A DNA stretch of 64,000 bases from Nectonema munidae (GCA_030549495.1 JAUIRK010000907.1:372001-436000), one strand, 5' to 3'; positions 1 to 12,341 are shown, counted from the stretch's first letter. A program made the numbers and translations. The notes: generated by a model not told the origin, from the sequence alone.

Positions 1-679
1 TAAAAGTAAAAACTATACGATTTGTGGTACGGTTAGAAGCAATAGAAGGTTCCTGCCACATATTATACGGCCCGAACATTTGAAAGGTTTGAGGTTGAGT
101 GAATGGGAGAGTAGATTTTTATTTACACAAAGTTCCTTGTCGACAATTTACATTCTGCAGAAACATTCCAAAAATATGTTAGGACCAAAAAAAAACCTCA
201 AACAATCCTAGACTATAATAAATATAAGTGAGGAGTTAATGTTTTCAACAAGATTGTTAGAAATTATAGTTGTTATAAAGCATCGAGACGATGGCCAGTT
301 GCTATTTCCACAAACTCTCTTGGCATTGCTACTAATAATAGCTGGGTGATTATGAAGGCAAACGATTCGAGTCCGTATCTTCCAGTTGTAAAAGGAGGAA
401 GAAAATATTTTATAAGACGCCGCCTAGCTTTACTTTCAGCAGAAAAGTCTATCGGAATTATAAGCCAAAATTAATTTACTCGTTTATCTACTCGAAACTT
501 CTTTTTACGGTTTCACCAGTACTAATGAAACTGTTACATCATCTACTCTAAGAGGATGCTGTTCTTCTACTAATTGCAAGCCTAGAAAAGAGAGAACAAG
601 AAAATGCAGTATATGTGGGAAGTTCGTATGCAAAGCGCATACTTTATTTTTGTGTAATAACTGTAAAGCCCATTTATGA
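1..679 (+). pseudogene. piggyBac transposase, C-terminal part, broken
   Basis: The sequence is cut by the window start. The segment near 205-345 reads as the piggyBac catalytic core (LDYNKYK, then GVNVFNKIVRNYSCYKASRRW), which contains the third catalytic Asp of the DDD triad. The segment 551-679 encodes the family's C-terminal cysteine-rich zinc-binding domain (CC, C, CSICGKFVCKAH, CNNCKAH) and ends at TGA. A TGA stop at 229-231 lies inside the core, and the core and Cys-rich segments are in different frames, so at least one frameshift is also present. The protein normally cuts and pastes DNA at TTAA sites; this copy cannot. The 3' terminal repeat was not located. Confidence 0.85.
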
Positions 680-1318
680 ATTGTAGGATTAAAATTTTAC
701 ATTTTTATAGCATACAATTCTAGCTATGAATTGCATCGCTTTTTCATGAGTGCACAAGCTTTTTTCTTGCACCAAATAATTTACATATAAAACGTGCATT
801 ACATCACATGTATATATTATATACATATAATATGTGTTCATATTTTGGGTACTGAAATTAATTGCTAATTGTCTAATGAATTTATTTTACTCAATTTTAA
901 TTTCAAAAATAAAATTTTTTGACATGTTTTTATTCAAAGAATTTGTGATTGTGTTTAACGCCATCTATAAAATATTTAAAATGTTTCTTGTTCTGTATAC
1001 CCTAATGCAGATTTCTATACAGGATGAAACTTTATTCCAGTCTAAATATGATTTAGATTATAGATTTTGTCTGAAAACTTGCACAAAGCATAAAAAATTG
1101 AAGTTTTTTTAGTGTTGCCAAAAAAATATCCGTCCTGCTAAGATTAATAATTTGTACAGTCAAACGTAGAAATAGAATCCACACCTTCTCTGAGTGTAGA
1201 TGAAAAAGACATCTTAGTGTTGTGGAATTCAATATATTTCTAACTTTACTTTTAATTTTTGAAAAAAACGTTTTTGCACTGATTCAACATGAAGGAATAA
1301 GGCGAAAGGAACTTTAAT
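680..1318. other. AT-rich stretch, no gene seen
   Basis: No conserved protein, RNA or clear repeat is visible between the piggyBac and mariner remnants. It may contain the non-coding ends of either element. Confidence 0.4.
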
Positions 1319-2061
1319 TTATATTTTTTCATTCTGTTGAAAAATTTCTTTTACTTCTCTAGTCTTATGGATTTTGGCATTGTATAGGATAATCCAAGCA
1401 TCACTTTTTATTGAATTATCAAAATTAAGTTTTCCTAACAAATTTTCAATGAAATTTAAAAACTTTTTACCGTTGCAAGTACCATCTTCGATGATTTCAT
1501 AATAAATCACTTTAAAGCAGTTCATTGCTAACACAAGAGAAACATTCTTTCCTCTGTTAGTAGGAATGATTACACTAGCTCTTGTTCCTCCTTTTGAACG
1601 TTCTTGAGAACGTCTCAGGTGTAAGTTGAAGCCGCTTTCATGAATAAAATTTAAAGATTTTTGCTAGTTGGGAACAAATTTTGAAGCTTTAAATTGCTTG
1701 CTTGCTCGTTGAGTGTAATTTTCAATATATTGAAAAAAATAATTGTGAAGAGTATTTTGAGCAATTTTAATGAAAAACTTTTCTTGCATATTTTTACTCA
1801 TTTCTTCCACTTCAAGAGCTTTCAATGAGCCTTTCTAAAAAACGTAGTCTTTCAGGCGTGAGAAGCTTTTTTTTATATCCACCGTGTTGCTTGTGTGAAC
1901 TTGATTCGTCGTCTTTTTTCAAAATTATGCCTTGAAACAATAGATTTTGCTGTAGAATACTTAATTCCCAGTAATTCTGAAGTTCTTTTAATTGAAGAAA
2001 ATTCCGTGGAAAGAAGTTTGATCAGTTCAGACTTTTTTTCATTTGATATTTTATCATACAT
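1319..2061 (-). pseudogene. Tc1/mariner (IS630 superfamily) transposase, inactive
   Basis: On the minus strand an N-terminal helix-turn-helix (LLGIKYSTAKSIVSRHNFEK) opens at 2061. The DDE nuclease core follows: NFIHESGFNLHLRRSQERS, then PTNRGKNVSLVLAMN, then AWIILYNAKIHKTREV near 1330-1390. Family members read I-D-E-S-G-F at the first motif and a D-N pair at the second. Here both catalytic aspartates are replaced, by His and Tyr. Frame breaks lie between the segments. No convincing terminal inverted repeats or TA duplication could be assigned. The subfamily is not determined. Confidence 0.8.
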
Positions 2062-2540
2062 GATGAAAAATTTTGCGAGAAAGAAAAATGAGTATTCCGA
2101 ATGACAAACGTATCAATGACAAAAAGCAAGAAAAAAAGTGGAACAAAAAATCATCAATTTGGATAATTTTGTGCGAGTTTCGGAACGTTGAACTTTAATT
2201 GACAGAAAATTACAAAATTGGATAGTATAATTTTTGAATCTTTTTAAAGTTTGTATCTTGTTCTTTAAATGGGCTTGAATTTGAAAATTTTATTTGATAG
2301 TTATGAAAAAAATTGAAGAAAATAACAAAAATAAACCTCAAAATTCATCATTTTATTAATAAAACGCTACAAATATATTAAATATGAAAGAAAAATTGCA
2401 AAAAAATCATGATTACATTTAAGTTAAGAACTGATTTTAATAAATATTTTTAAAAATATGAAAAAAAGACACAAAATTTTTTTTCATTTGAGTTTTAATT
2501 TGAAAACTTGAACAAAATTTTTTATAAACTTTTCTATATT
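2062..2540. other. AT-rich stretch, no gene seen
   Basis: This stretch is mostly A/T runs between the mariner remnant and the 3' end of the RTE LINE. Nothing recognisable was found. Confidence 0.4.
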
Positions 2541-4745
2541 CAAAGTATCATCATCCATTTTGCCTTGTAGGCCTGGTTATTTTTCCCAAAGAGTCGGGGT
2601 CAACCAATTTCCTGCAACAACTACGCCATTTCATTCTTTCTTTAGCATCACTTCGTACAAGCTTTCTTTTTTCCATATCGTGACGAATCACTTCATTCCA
2701 TGCTTTCTTTGGTCTTCCTCTCTTCATCTTTCCATCAATCAATTCATCTTTTATCTTCTTTACAACGTTCCCTTCGGACATCCTTTCGACATGACCAAAC
2801 CAACGCAATCTATTCTCTTCTAAATGCACTTCTATATCCTCAATTCCAATTTTCTTTCTCAACACATCGTTGGCAATCCTATCTTTCAGCGTCTTTCCGC
2901 ACATCATCCTAATCATTCTCATCTCAGTTGTTTGTAGCCTACTCGTATCAGCCTTCTTCATCACCCAGCATTCAGAACCGTAACAAATCGTACTTCTAAC
3001 GCAAATTTTATACAGTCTTGCTTTTAGTTCATCAAATAAAAAATTTCCACACAGTAAGCCGGATAATTCCTTGAATCGCGCTCTTACGCTTTTGAATTTG
3101 TATTCGCGCTCTTACGCTACTAGAAACATCACTGTTGCAATTGATCATATCGCCCAAATAACATAAATGATCATTACGCTGTCTCCATTTTTGCACGTTC
3201 TACAAACAAAGCCACTCACTGCAGAAAGAGAGCCCTTTATAGAGGAACATCTTTTGTGACCCCACTTATTACAAGTCGTACATAAAATGGCGTTTCTCAT
3301 TACCCTTAGTCCACATAATGAGCAAGGGTCGACACTACTCACTTCCCTGACACCATTAGTTTTATTACTCACGATCATCACTTTGGTCTTTGCTACATTT
3401 ATTTTTAATCCTTTGCTTTCAAGTGCTCTTTTCCATTCGGTATACTTAACATTCAACTCATCCAAACTACCACCTACAACTACCAAATCATCAGCATACA
3501 AAAATTCACGATTATTTTTCGGGATTTCCGAGCTAAGAGCGTCAATCACTATAATAAACAACAAGAGACTTATTACAGACCCTTGATGAACACCAACATT
3601 TATTTTAAATCACTCTGAAAGCTCACCTTCGATACGCACTGTTGTTCTTGAATCTCGATACATTTCCATTAGTGCGTTCACTTCAAACTCAGGTATACCC
3701 TTCTTTCTTAATGCCCAACGTATAACATTCCTAGGAACTGAATCAAAAGCCTTCTCAAGATCGAAAAACGCTATATACAATTCTTTTCCAACTCTCAAAT
3801 ACTTCTCAATCAGTTGCCTCATTATGAAAATTGCGTTTATAGTGCCTTTTCCTGGTGTAAACCCCATTTGCAGATCATCAATATCAACTTTCGCTCTGAT
3901 CTTACCTTCAAACACTCTTTTCAAAACCTTCATACCGTGCTCCAGCATTTTCAGACTTCTGTAATTCTTACACTCTTTTGCATCGCCTTTCCTCTTGTAC
4001 AACGGAACTAAAACGCTTTTTCTCCAAATTTCTGGCATTTTTTCTCCATTCATCATTCGATTTCCAATCTTTGCTAACTCATTTTCCAATTGACACATCT
4101 CAATCACCTCAATAGGTACACCACTTGGGCCAGCCGACTTACCATGCTTCATCTTCAATGGCCTTTATCTCCTCTGCTGTTATTAGCCTTACTGGACCCT
4201 GGATAATATTGTTACTGGAAGAAATTTCCCAAGAATTTTCATTATTGAAAAGTTCTTCACAGTATCCTTTCCATGTTTTCAATCTGTCTTCTAGATCAAG
4301 ATGTTTGTTTCCATTTTAATCTAATATGCAAGGCACGCCAACAATATCTTTTTTATTTTTAGTGCCATGTTTTGCCATTTTAAAGACTTTTCTCATTTTT
4401 TCTTCTGGTCTCAAATTCTTTTAATTCTTTTTTAACTTTGTCAGTCATTGCCCTCCTAATGATCTTTTTGCCACTTTTCTGCTCTCCACATAATACTTTC
4501 TAGCTAACTCCGTTTTTACTTTACGCCAATTTTTGTATTTCGATTTCTTATTTTTAACTGCATTCTTAACATCCTGGTCATTCCACCACCAACTCTTTCT
4601 TTCTCCTCTAGATTTCGAGACGCCGCACACTTTTTTCATAACATTTGATAAAACCTTCATCTTGTCATCCCAGCAATTGGCCTCTTCCAGAACACGCTGT
4701 GTTTTTCTAACAAACTTTTCCTTTGTACGAGTCTCTTTCAGTTTC
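2541..4745 (-). mobile_element. RTE-clade LINE, 5'-truncated, with PHD-like zinc finger
   Basis: A minus-strand non-LTR retrotransposon. From 5' to 3' it holds the linker after the endonuclease (4445-4660, with WWWND), reverse transcriptase fingers and palm (3610-4158; KRKGDAKECKNYRSL, FTPGKGT, FFDLEKAFDSVPR), and the catalytic FLYADDLVVV motif (near 3490). Next is a C4HC3 zinc finger (CSLC, CTTC, H, C, CRTC near 3190-3310). The RTE C-terminal tail follows (2551-2964; RLRWFGHVERM, RGRPKKAW). It ends in a short GATGAT-type tail near 2541. The endonuclease is absent, as expected of 5' truncation. Several frameshifts separate the pieces, so this copy is dead. The catalytic YADD itself is intact. 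Confidence 0.9.
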
Positions 4746-5021
4746 TAAGTTTTCACTCTCTCTTTCTTTTCCCTATTAATCGTTCGTTTTGGATTAAAAA
4801 TCCAAAATAATAAAAAATTTAAAAATCTATGTTGAGTCATATTCAAAGTATGATTTTATCAAATTTTATTAAAAACATTTTGAAAAAGACTGTGTAGAAA
4901 ACTTCTAATACTGACTATGATAATTTTTTCCGATTCGGATTTAGAAAATAAAAAACTTGTTCTTGACAAAATTTTAGAGTTTATAGAAAAAATTCAAAAA
5001 AATCAAAAATAAAAATACCTA
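4746..5021. other. AT-rich stretch, no gene seen
   Basis: Nothing was recognised between the truncated 5' end of the RTE copy and the 21-bp minisatellite. Confidence 0.4.
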
Positions 5022-5120
5022 CTTAAAATGAAAAAAGACGAACTTAAAATGAGAAAAGACGAACTTAAAGTGTAAAAAGACGAACTTAAAATAAAAAAGG
5101 AGGAACTTAAAGTGAAAATG
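5022..5120. repeat. 21-bp minisatellite, about 4.5 units
   Basis: Units follow the pattern ACTTAAAATGAAAAAAGACGA with small changes. The unit length is a multiple of three, but no open gene runs through it. Confidence 0.75.
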
Positions 5121-7359
5121 CTATAATTTGTTTAAATTCTGTCCCACTGACCCAAAAGTAGCCCACAATTTAATATAATTTATATGGGAATGAATGCTTT
5201 AATCAGCAAAAAGCTTTGAAATTTTTAATTTCTGACATCATTTGATCTTGCTCTCCTCAGAATAAACTAAAAGAATGAGAAAATATTGTTTATTACGGTT
5301 GTAGTATGTTTCTTCCACTGAACATATTTGCGAATACCCAGAATTTGATATCGCAATCTAATATTATTTTATCCTAGTAAGTGAGTGATAAAGATAAAAC
5401 ATCTTTTATATGTTGGAATCATTTTGGATAAGCTTATGCACGCGTATTACAAAATGGCATTCTTTTTATGTATTTTAGCTTTGTTTTCGTATAAAACGAT
5501 AGATTTCGTAAACAACCCGGTTAATGCGATCATGGATATATGAAAGATTTTATAAAGCTAAAAAATTCTCTTCCAAAATATCTACTTATTCGTCTCAGGA
5601 ATATTAAATTAAAAAAATAGGCGCCAAAGTTCAATCCATTCTTTCGCATTCTTTTTATACACCGGAAAGTGACATCATAGAAGGAAATAGCACCTTAATA
5701 CACTTTAATTTCATGGATCAGAAGGATTGCATCTAATCCCTATATTATTTTGTTCGCGCCACAGAAAAAATGACAGCATGGCGTCTTGGTAGATAAAGAA
5801 CAGGATGCCAAGAAAAATGTGATAAAATATGCAACTCTGAGGAAGCACTGACAAAAGGAAAAGATGTATTTGAATAAATTCACGTTTTTGCTGAGATAAT
5901 AGCCTGATCACAGAGTCTCAAATGTGCGCACAGCGTGACGTGTTAATTTCGTAATTGAAATTGAAATCAATTCATTACAAACTTTGTGTCATCATATCAT
6001 GAAGAATGATTTAAAGAGGAAAAATAATTAACTGTAGCTTTTAATATATTTTAGCAATTTTTACAAATTGAAACGATTAATTTGAGAAGAATGAGAGAAT
6101 AAAAATTTTATGAAGAAACGCCAAAGTTTTAGATTGCCTCATACAATAAGATGACGCTGCATTCGTTTTGAACAAGCGAGGTACAAACGTTTCTTTATCA
6201 TCGTTGCACAAAGCCTATCACTATTAACTTTACCCTGATAGGCTTACGATTTGTTCTAGAATATTCATGGGTTCGTCGTAAGTAGTCCACCCACACGACT
6301 TTTTTCAACCCCATGAAGCGAGGTCTCCTGAAAAAATCAAATTTATGCCAGGGTATTAATAAAAAAATATTTATGATTAATTCTCAAGCTTGAAAAGTTT
6401 TTTTTTCTCATCTAGTTTATTTCTTCTTATTTGTTTTTAAGATGATTTATTCTCGATTTGAGAAAACTGCTCGGTGAAAACACTCGTTCTGAAACAGAAG
6501 ACGTTGGCTCTTAATTAAATACAAAGTACCTAAAAAAATTATTATGAGACATTTCAATTTAAAGGCATGAACAATTGATTTTGGCAAAAAAAATCCCGTT
6601 ACTTTATGATCTGAACAAATAGGCCTGTAACAATTTCACAGCGTCATTTAGTGCTTTTTGAACATTTATCAGTTGGCATTTTCTCAGTTCCTTTGTTTGA
6701 AAAGCAATGTTATTTGATGAATTTTGAATTCTTATTCAGGAAAACCAAACATGGTCAATTTAGGTTTATTCTGTACATATACTCCATTGTTATTATTATA
6801 TCGATTTATTATATTTTTCAGCCAATAGATCAGCTAAATTTTTTATAAAAGTTTTTAACTTTTTTTGTAACAACTTCTTTTTGCATAATTATGTACGCCA
6901 TCAGTGTAGAAACAGCATGAATGTTTGACAAAATTAAAAGTGGATATCTATCGCATTTACGCCAACATGTAAAATCTTCATTACTTTTATCCATATTGTC
7001 TACACCACTTTTATTTTGGTATAATTTCAGGTTTTTTATCATATCGATTTTCACCAATAGAAGCTGTATTTGTGAAAAATGACAACAAAATAACATTTTA
7101 TTTCCCTGCGATTCTAAGCAAATTTTATACCGATGATCATACAAAAAAGGGTACTATAAAGTTTTATTAATTTTAAATTCTCTTATTTTAAGTGGCTTTA
7201 CGATATTAACCTACTTTTTCTGTTAGCGATAAGCCCATAGATAATATTTTTGTCTTCATAACCTCATACTTCTCTTATACGCAAATATGTGTACTATAAT
7301 AAATTTGGATTGTGAGAAAAACTTGACAAATGATTTTTTGGAAAAAAAAACTGATTTTT
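5121..7359. other. No gene seen; contains one short hairpin
   Basis: Short open frames here (for example 5711-5911 minus and 6830-7144 minus) have no recognisable family, splice context or conservation signal. The only structure noted is a perfect 10-bp inverted repeat at 6211-6245. Confidence 0.4.
6211..6245. repeat. Short perfect hairpin
   Basis: AAGCCTATCA at 6211-6220 is inverted exactly at 6236-6245, with a 15-nt loop. No flanking duplication was found. It could be a decayed MITE core or chance. Confidence 0.5.
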
Positions 7360-8500
7360 ATGAATTCGATTGACACTTTCACCCATTTTTTAGGGTGAAT
7401 GACCAAAAAAGAGTGCAGAAATGGAGGATATAGTGTAAAAAAATTATTTTATAATTTGAAGAATCTTTTTAGCGAGAATTTCATCCTAAATCAAAATTTT
7501 AATTGTGATTTTCAATCAAAATGATTTTTTTGATTTAAATTTTTCGAGAAAATTGATTTTTTTTAGAAATGTCAAACTTGAGCATCGTAATAAAAAAATT
7601 AGAATAAAAAATATATTTTATTTAAAATATGAAAGTATGTTTATGCGATAATTTTCAGACATACATCACTAATTCTATTTGTAATTTGATAAATTTTTTC
7701 ATAATAATGGTAAAATCTTAGCCAAAAAATGGTATCAGCATGGTCAATTTAGCTTAAAAATATTATATTTAAAATGTGATTTTCAAGAAAATTTTCAGAC
7801 GAACCTAGCATATTTGATCGACATTTTCACATTTTAATTACGAAATCTTTAGTCCAAAAATGAAAGCAGCATGGAGATCAAGTATAAATAATATATTTTA
7901 TTTAGAATATAAATAATATTTGCCGTCAACCACGAATATGATCGACATTTTCACACTCTAATTGCTAAAAATGAGTCGAGAATTAAAATCTGCTTGTTCA
8001 ATTTATTTTAAAAAAATATATTTTAATTAAAATGTGGATAAATATTTTTGGAGACACTTTTTCAGAAGTAAACTGCAAATACTTTTATACATTTCTAAAT
8101 CATAGTTGCTAAAACTGAGTTGAGAAATATTCATCGTCGATTTGGTATAAAAAATATACTTGATTTAAAATTTAATCAACATTCTTTGAGTTTCAGAAGT
8201 AAACCCCAAAATTGATTGACACTTTAGACATTATGAAAACCCAATTGCAAAAAACGGCTCCGTATTTAAATTGGCATGCTTGATTTAGCATAAAAATTTG
8301 TATTTTTTTAATTTGAATTATATTAATACATATAATTTTGAGGCATAAAGCACAAATTTGATTGATACTTTTAGAATTTATAAAATACCCTAATTGCAAA
8401 AATTGACTACAGAAATGAAATCGGCATTGTTGATTTGGTATTTAAAATTTAGATAATATTTCTGAACACAATTTTTAGGCAAAAACTGCAAATTAAATAA
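7360..8500. repeat. Diverged tandem array, units about 125-150 bp
   Basis: A motif like GATTGACACTTT or GATCGACATTTTCAC recurs near 7366, 7816, 7940, 8080, 8214 and 8360. Each is followed by an AATTGC-AAAA motif, then a GAAATC-GCATG-TTGATTTGGTATAAAA motif, then an AT-rich spacer. Spacing between the clear starts is about 124-146 bp. The copies are old and have drifted in length. This is satellite-like and non-coding. Confidence 0.65.
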
Positions 8501-10069
8501 GTTCTTTTTTCAATAAAAAAATTTTATTTATATGTTTACAATTTTCTAGAAAATATATATTTTTGTGAAATAGTGCCCCACCTTGGTCCAAAAATTTCTG
8601 ATTGGTCACTTGCATATGTGAAATCATTCTGAAAATGTAAACAGATCTTCGATTTGAATCAATTTAACGTGTAACTTGCATAGTAAGCAAAACAAACGTC
8701 TGATGCTTCTTCACTTATGCAAGCGTAAAGGTCGACATCTTTCTCGAAGAAGTAGCGTCTAGTGATTACTAAGAAGCCTAATATTATTAGGATTTTAATC
8801 ACTTCAATTAGCAGTCATACGCATCTCAAGGAAAAAAACGTTTCTAATATTTCATCATAAACATAAAAAAGTTTTAAAGATAAAAAATTGTAAATCACGT
8901 CATTACAACATCATCATCATCATCATCATCATCATCAACTCACCGTAACGACTTAAAAATGATGATGGATCGTAGATGCGTTCAAGTACAATGTAATTAA
9001 ATTAGCATATTTAATCTAGGAAGAGATATAGATCAGGCCTATCTTCACGCTTCATCGACGAAGAACTGACATTTTCTGGTGACACACGTCACTCAAATTT
9101 TGTCTATACACACACCACTTTTCATCTCCAAGTGGATGAATGCGATGTCTGAGATCATACTATTGCCTGATGATGAGACAAATATTTTTGATTGAAGCAA
9201 TGATGACGTCAAATGTATGATCCATAATCGTCTTCGTAGTAGAATAGATAATAGCATTTACACGCGATAACAAAAATTGGAAAAAAACAATATATGTTAT
9301 AAATAATTTTAGTATCAATTTAGAGTGATTCGAAGGGTGATTGACATCTTATTGTACAATATCGTGCCTAGATTCGTGCTACCTTTCGCATCTTTTATCA
9401 TCTATCTTTGCAACGTTCATCACTCCGTCAAAATCTTTTCAACACTTTTTTTAAAATAAACATGCCACATCGGTTAGGGAACCATTGAGGAATCCAAACA
9501 TAAGGCTATATCTGCTCTATTTTCGTGACTGATTAAACTCTGCCAGAATAAAATTGGTTAAATGTACATGAAAAGAAAATATTCTTTTTTGCTTTTAATT
9601 TGCATTGGGTATTGCAATCTCTTACTAATCTAATTCAACTAAATTTCATGATGTCATATAAGTGTACTCTGATAGGTTATTTAGAAAAATCGATTTCTGA
9701 AGCGTATTTGGACAGTTTTTACCAATTGATAATTTTAACTAATTAAAATCCAAGTTGAATAAATTTTTTGAAAAATTATTAGTTGGTAAAAATATTAAAT
9801 CAATTATTCATTCGATTTTTGTTCACCCCATTTGAATAATAATCGAAAATTATTTCGCAGGATTCTTTCGCAATTTGATTGGTCAAAAACAGTGGTTCTA
9901 AAACCGCGGCTCTTAACTTCTTGTTTTTCGGCCCACGTTGCAAAGTTGCACGAAAAATAGGCCAACAATATTTTTAAAAAGTCCAAAATTCGCTCTCTTC
10001 CCTCATTCAATCTCTCTTCTTTCATTCAAGCTCTCTTCTCTTGTTAGCTCTCCTATCTCATTCAGCTCT
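8501..10069. other. No gene seen; one trinucleotide repeat
   Basis: No supported gene. It contains the CAT microsatellite at 8909-8937 and, near 10000-10077, a pyrimidine-rich run of CTCTCTTCT-type repeats into which the next MITE inserted. Confidence 0.4.
8909..8937. repeat. CAT trinucleotide microsatellite
   Basis: About nine and a half uninterrupted CAT units. Confidence 0.95.
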
Positions 10070-10077
10070 CTTCTCTA

Positions 10078-10203
10078 CAGTGGCGTAGCTAGGCTGGGGC
10101 ATGAGGGGCCATGCCCCCCCCCCCCAAATAATGTTGCTCAAGTTTTTTAAGTTTTTAAATTGTGCCCCCCTCCCTATCAACTTTTTTTCTGGCTACGCAA
10201 CTG
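10078..10203. mobile_element. hAT-type MITE, 126 bp, with target duplication
   Basis: The left end is CAGTGGCGTAGCTAGG and the right end is CTGGCTACGCAACTG, an inverted pair. Flanking 8-mers are cttctcta (10070-10077) and cttctctc (10204-10211), seven of eight matching. It carries the poly-C tract often seen next to this type of end. It has no coding capacity, so it is non-autonomous. Confidence 0.85.
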
Positions 10204-11100
10204 CTTCTCTCTGATTGGTATTTAGAGTTAAATTAAAAATAATTCTATTTTATCTCATTAGAATTTACAAACTAGTTTTTAGCGAAATATAAGTTAATAT
10301 TTTCAGAACCTTTTTTCATGATACCAAAGTTCAGCTATTCAAATTAATAACAGATTTTTGGTAAAAATTTAGGTGTTTAATACACCAAACATTTTGCAAA
10401 AATGAAAATGTTTGTTTTAAATGAGAAAAATAGTTTTCAATAGTTACAATTTTATATCAATGAATATTGACAGACTCGCGTTAAAAAAATTCAACAAAGG
10501 CCACAATCTCTATCAGTACATTTTGTAACATTTTTCAATAGCTATTTGGGAATGAATATTTTGACTAGCTATTGAGTTTAAAAGCAAAAATACTCTATTT
10601 GTTTAATATTTGAGCAGAGATATTTTTTATAATGTTCGATTGTTAAATTTTGTAAGTAACGCTACATAATTTTAATCTATTGATGACAGCTGTCAGAATT
10701 TTATTTCTAGACAGAAATATTCAAAAAATGCAATGATTTTCTTGTTCTCGTATACTATGATTTTTATGATTTATGTTAGTTTAGTTTTTATATGATTTTG
10801 TGTTCTTAGACTCAAATAATTTTATTAAAAATTCCAATTTTTGTATACTATGATTCCTTACAAAATGTAAAAAATACAAGCGTTACCAAATCATCCTATA
10901 AGGGTTAGCTACTTCAACGTTGGCTTTTGATGCTTATAAAAACTTGAAAATATCAAATAAACTATCTCATTTTTTATACCGCCTATTATTTTGAAATTAT
11001 TCTGAAAACAGACGGTTCCATTTTAAAATAGTGAAAATTGCGCTTTATTTGTTTACTCTCTCATGTTAATTATGTAGCAAATTTTTCAATTTTGAGTAAA
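10204..11100. other. AT-rich stretch, no gene seen
   Basis: No recognisable gene or repeat between the 126-bp hAT MITE and the SINE. Confidence 0.4.
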
Positions 11101-11258
11101 AGGCAAGGTAAGGTAAAGAAAGGTACCGTGGGTGTGTTTTCATTGACAAGGCACTGATGTACCGCTTATGTCAAACTATGAACAAATTGGTGTCGATGAG
11201 GAATCGAATCCAAAGGCTTGTTGAGTCCATCATCTCAACCAACCTGCCATGCCACCCA
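11101..11258 (-). mobile_element. tRNA-derived SINE (copy 1)
   Basis: Read on the minus strand it starts with a tRNA-like head. Box A resembles TGGCAGGTTGGTTGAG, and box B is GATTCGATTCC (one change from consensus), about 40 nt downstream. An unrelated body follows and ends in an A/G-C-rich tail. A diverged copy in the same orientation lies at 25982-26125, and a 5' fragment at 54411-54440. Three copies in one window make this a dispersed SINE rather than a tRNA gene. Confidence 0.7.
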
Positions 11259-11710
11259 TAGAGTATGCTGTAGGGGATACGTCAAATTAGTTTTCAAAAA
11301 ACTTAAGTTATGTTGTAAAATTTTTTAGTTTTTGTTGAAGCTCTATAACTTTTTTTCCCTAAAAGTTATTATAAAAGGTAAATCATTGCAAAATGTTAAG
11401 TTATTTTACTTTTTGTAGATTTTTGTAGCTTGCACCAATTTAGCTTTTAAACTATTTTTGAATGATGCTGAGAAAAATGAAGTAATGTAATCTTAATTTA
11501 TTGTTTGATTTAGGAATTGAGAAAAATTTGTTGTCTTTTTTGGAAGATGTTTGTGCGCCCCTGAATCAATCACATTTTTTTCATATAAACATCGCAGGGT
11601 GTCTAGTAGACTCTTTTCCTTCAGACTACATTCACTCATATAACCTTCAGTTATTTTCTCTATCAATCAAATATCCTTTCATCAATTCCTGTAATGTGCC
11701 TGAAGTCAGT
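11259..11710. other. No gene seen; hAT-like end fragment
   Basis: A GCGCCCCTG motif near 11555 resembles the right end of a hAT element and recurs near 12180. No matching left end or duplication was found, and the overlapping short open frame is not credible as a gene. Confidence 0.35.
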
Positions 11711-11883
11711 ACATAACGAAGAAGTATGCAACAAAAATACCATAGACGATCTATCGCCCATAAAGTGGTGCTAACAGTTTTTAAAAAAAATTTTAGAATC
11801 TTAATGTAAAGGGGACAATAGGCGACTTTGATCGTAACCCTTTGAGGACCAGTGGGACTCAGTTTCACAAGAAATGAAAAAAG
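11711..11883. repeat. Dispersed direct repeat, copy A
   Basis: About 170 bp with roughly 90% identity to 12678-12851, in the same orientation. Shared landmarks are ACATAACGAAG, AGTGGTGCTAACAG, AAAGGGGACAATAGG and TAACCCTTTGAGGACC. Copy B continues into a palindromic MITE (12801-12927); copy A lacks the right arm. The Tyr-rich gene lies between the copies. Confidence 0.85.
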
Positions 11884-12245
11884 TCTACTTCATTTTCAAA
11901 TGAAAAGCCTATTCGCCCCCAACAATTTTGGATTTTTTTAAACTAGTGTATATGCGATACGCAAATTTAATTAAAATATTTTCGCTGGAAGTATAGAATT
12001 TAAATTTCACCAATTTTGTAAAAGAAAATATAAAGTAGTCTTATAAATTTAGGTATGCGCTGAATACACTCTATTTTAAAGGATTGCTTGAATATTTGGT
12101 CTCCCGTGGTATTTCCAGACCAGTAATTTTGAAAATTGCAACAAAAAAATTCGCCCCCCCCCCAATAATTTTGAGGATGTGCGCCCCTGATCTAAAATGC
12201 ATGCAACTAAGTTGAAGAAGTAAAGGATATATCACACGGTAACCA

Positions 12246-12251
12246 TTTATT
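12246..12251 (-). promoter_or_regulatory. Polyadenylation signal AATAAA
   Basis: AATAAA on the minus strand, about 90 nt downstream of the stop codon of the Tyr-rich gene at 12342. Its position fits use as that gene's cleavage signal. Confidence 0.5.
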
Positions 12252-12341
12252 ATTATTAATGTGTCAATAGATTAAAGGAATAAAGGGGTAAACACAAGCC
12301 AAACATCGAAATGAAGCGAGCGCCATTGCACGCCGAGCTGC

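Noticed and set aside
834-1112. Plus-strand open frame of 92 codons
   Set aside because: Low-complexity Phe/Leu/Ile composition typical of AT-rich random sequence; no family or splice signal.
7360-8500. Regularly spaced repeats considered as a CRISPR array
   Set aside because: Units are diverged, unequal in length and AT-rich in a eukaryotic context; no short identical repeats with unique spacers.
11185-11258. tRNA gene on the minus strand
   Set aside because: The A and B boxes are present but the acceptor stem does not pair and diverged copies occur elsewhere; a SINE head fits better.
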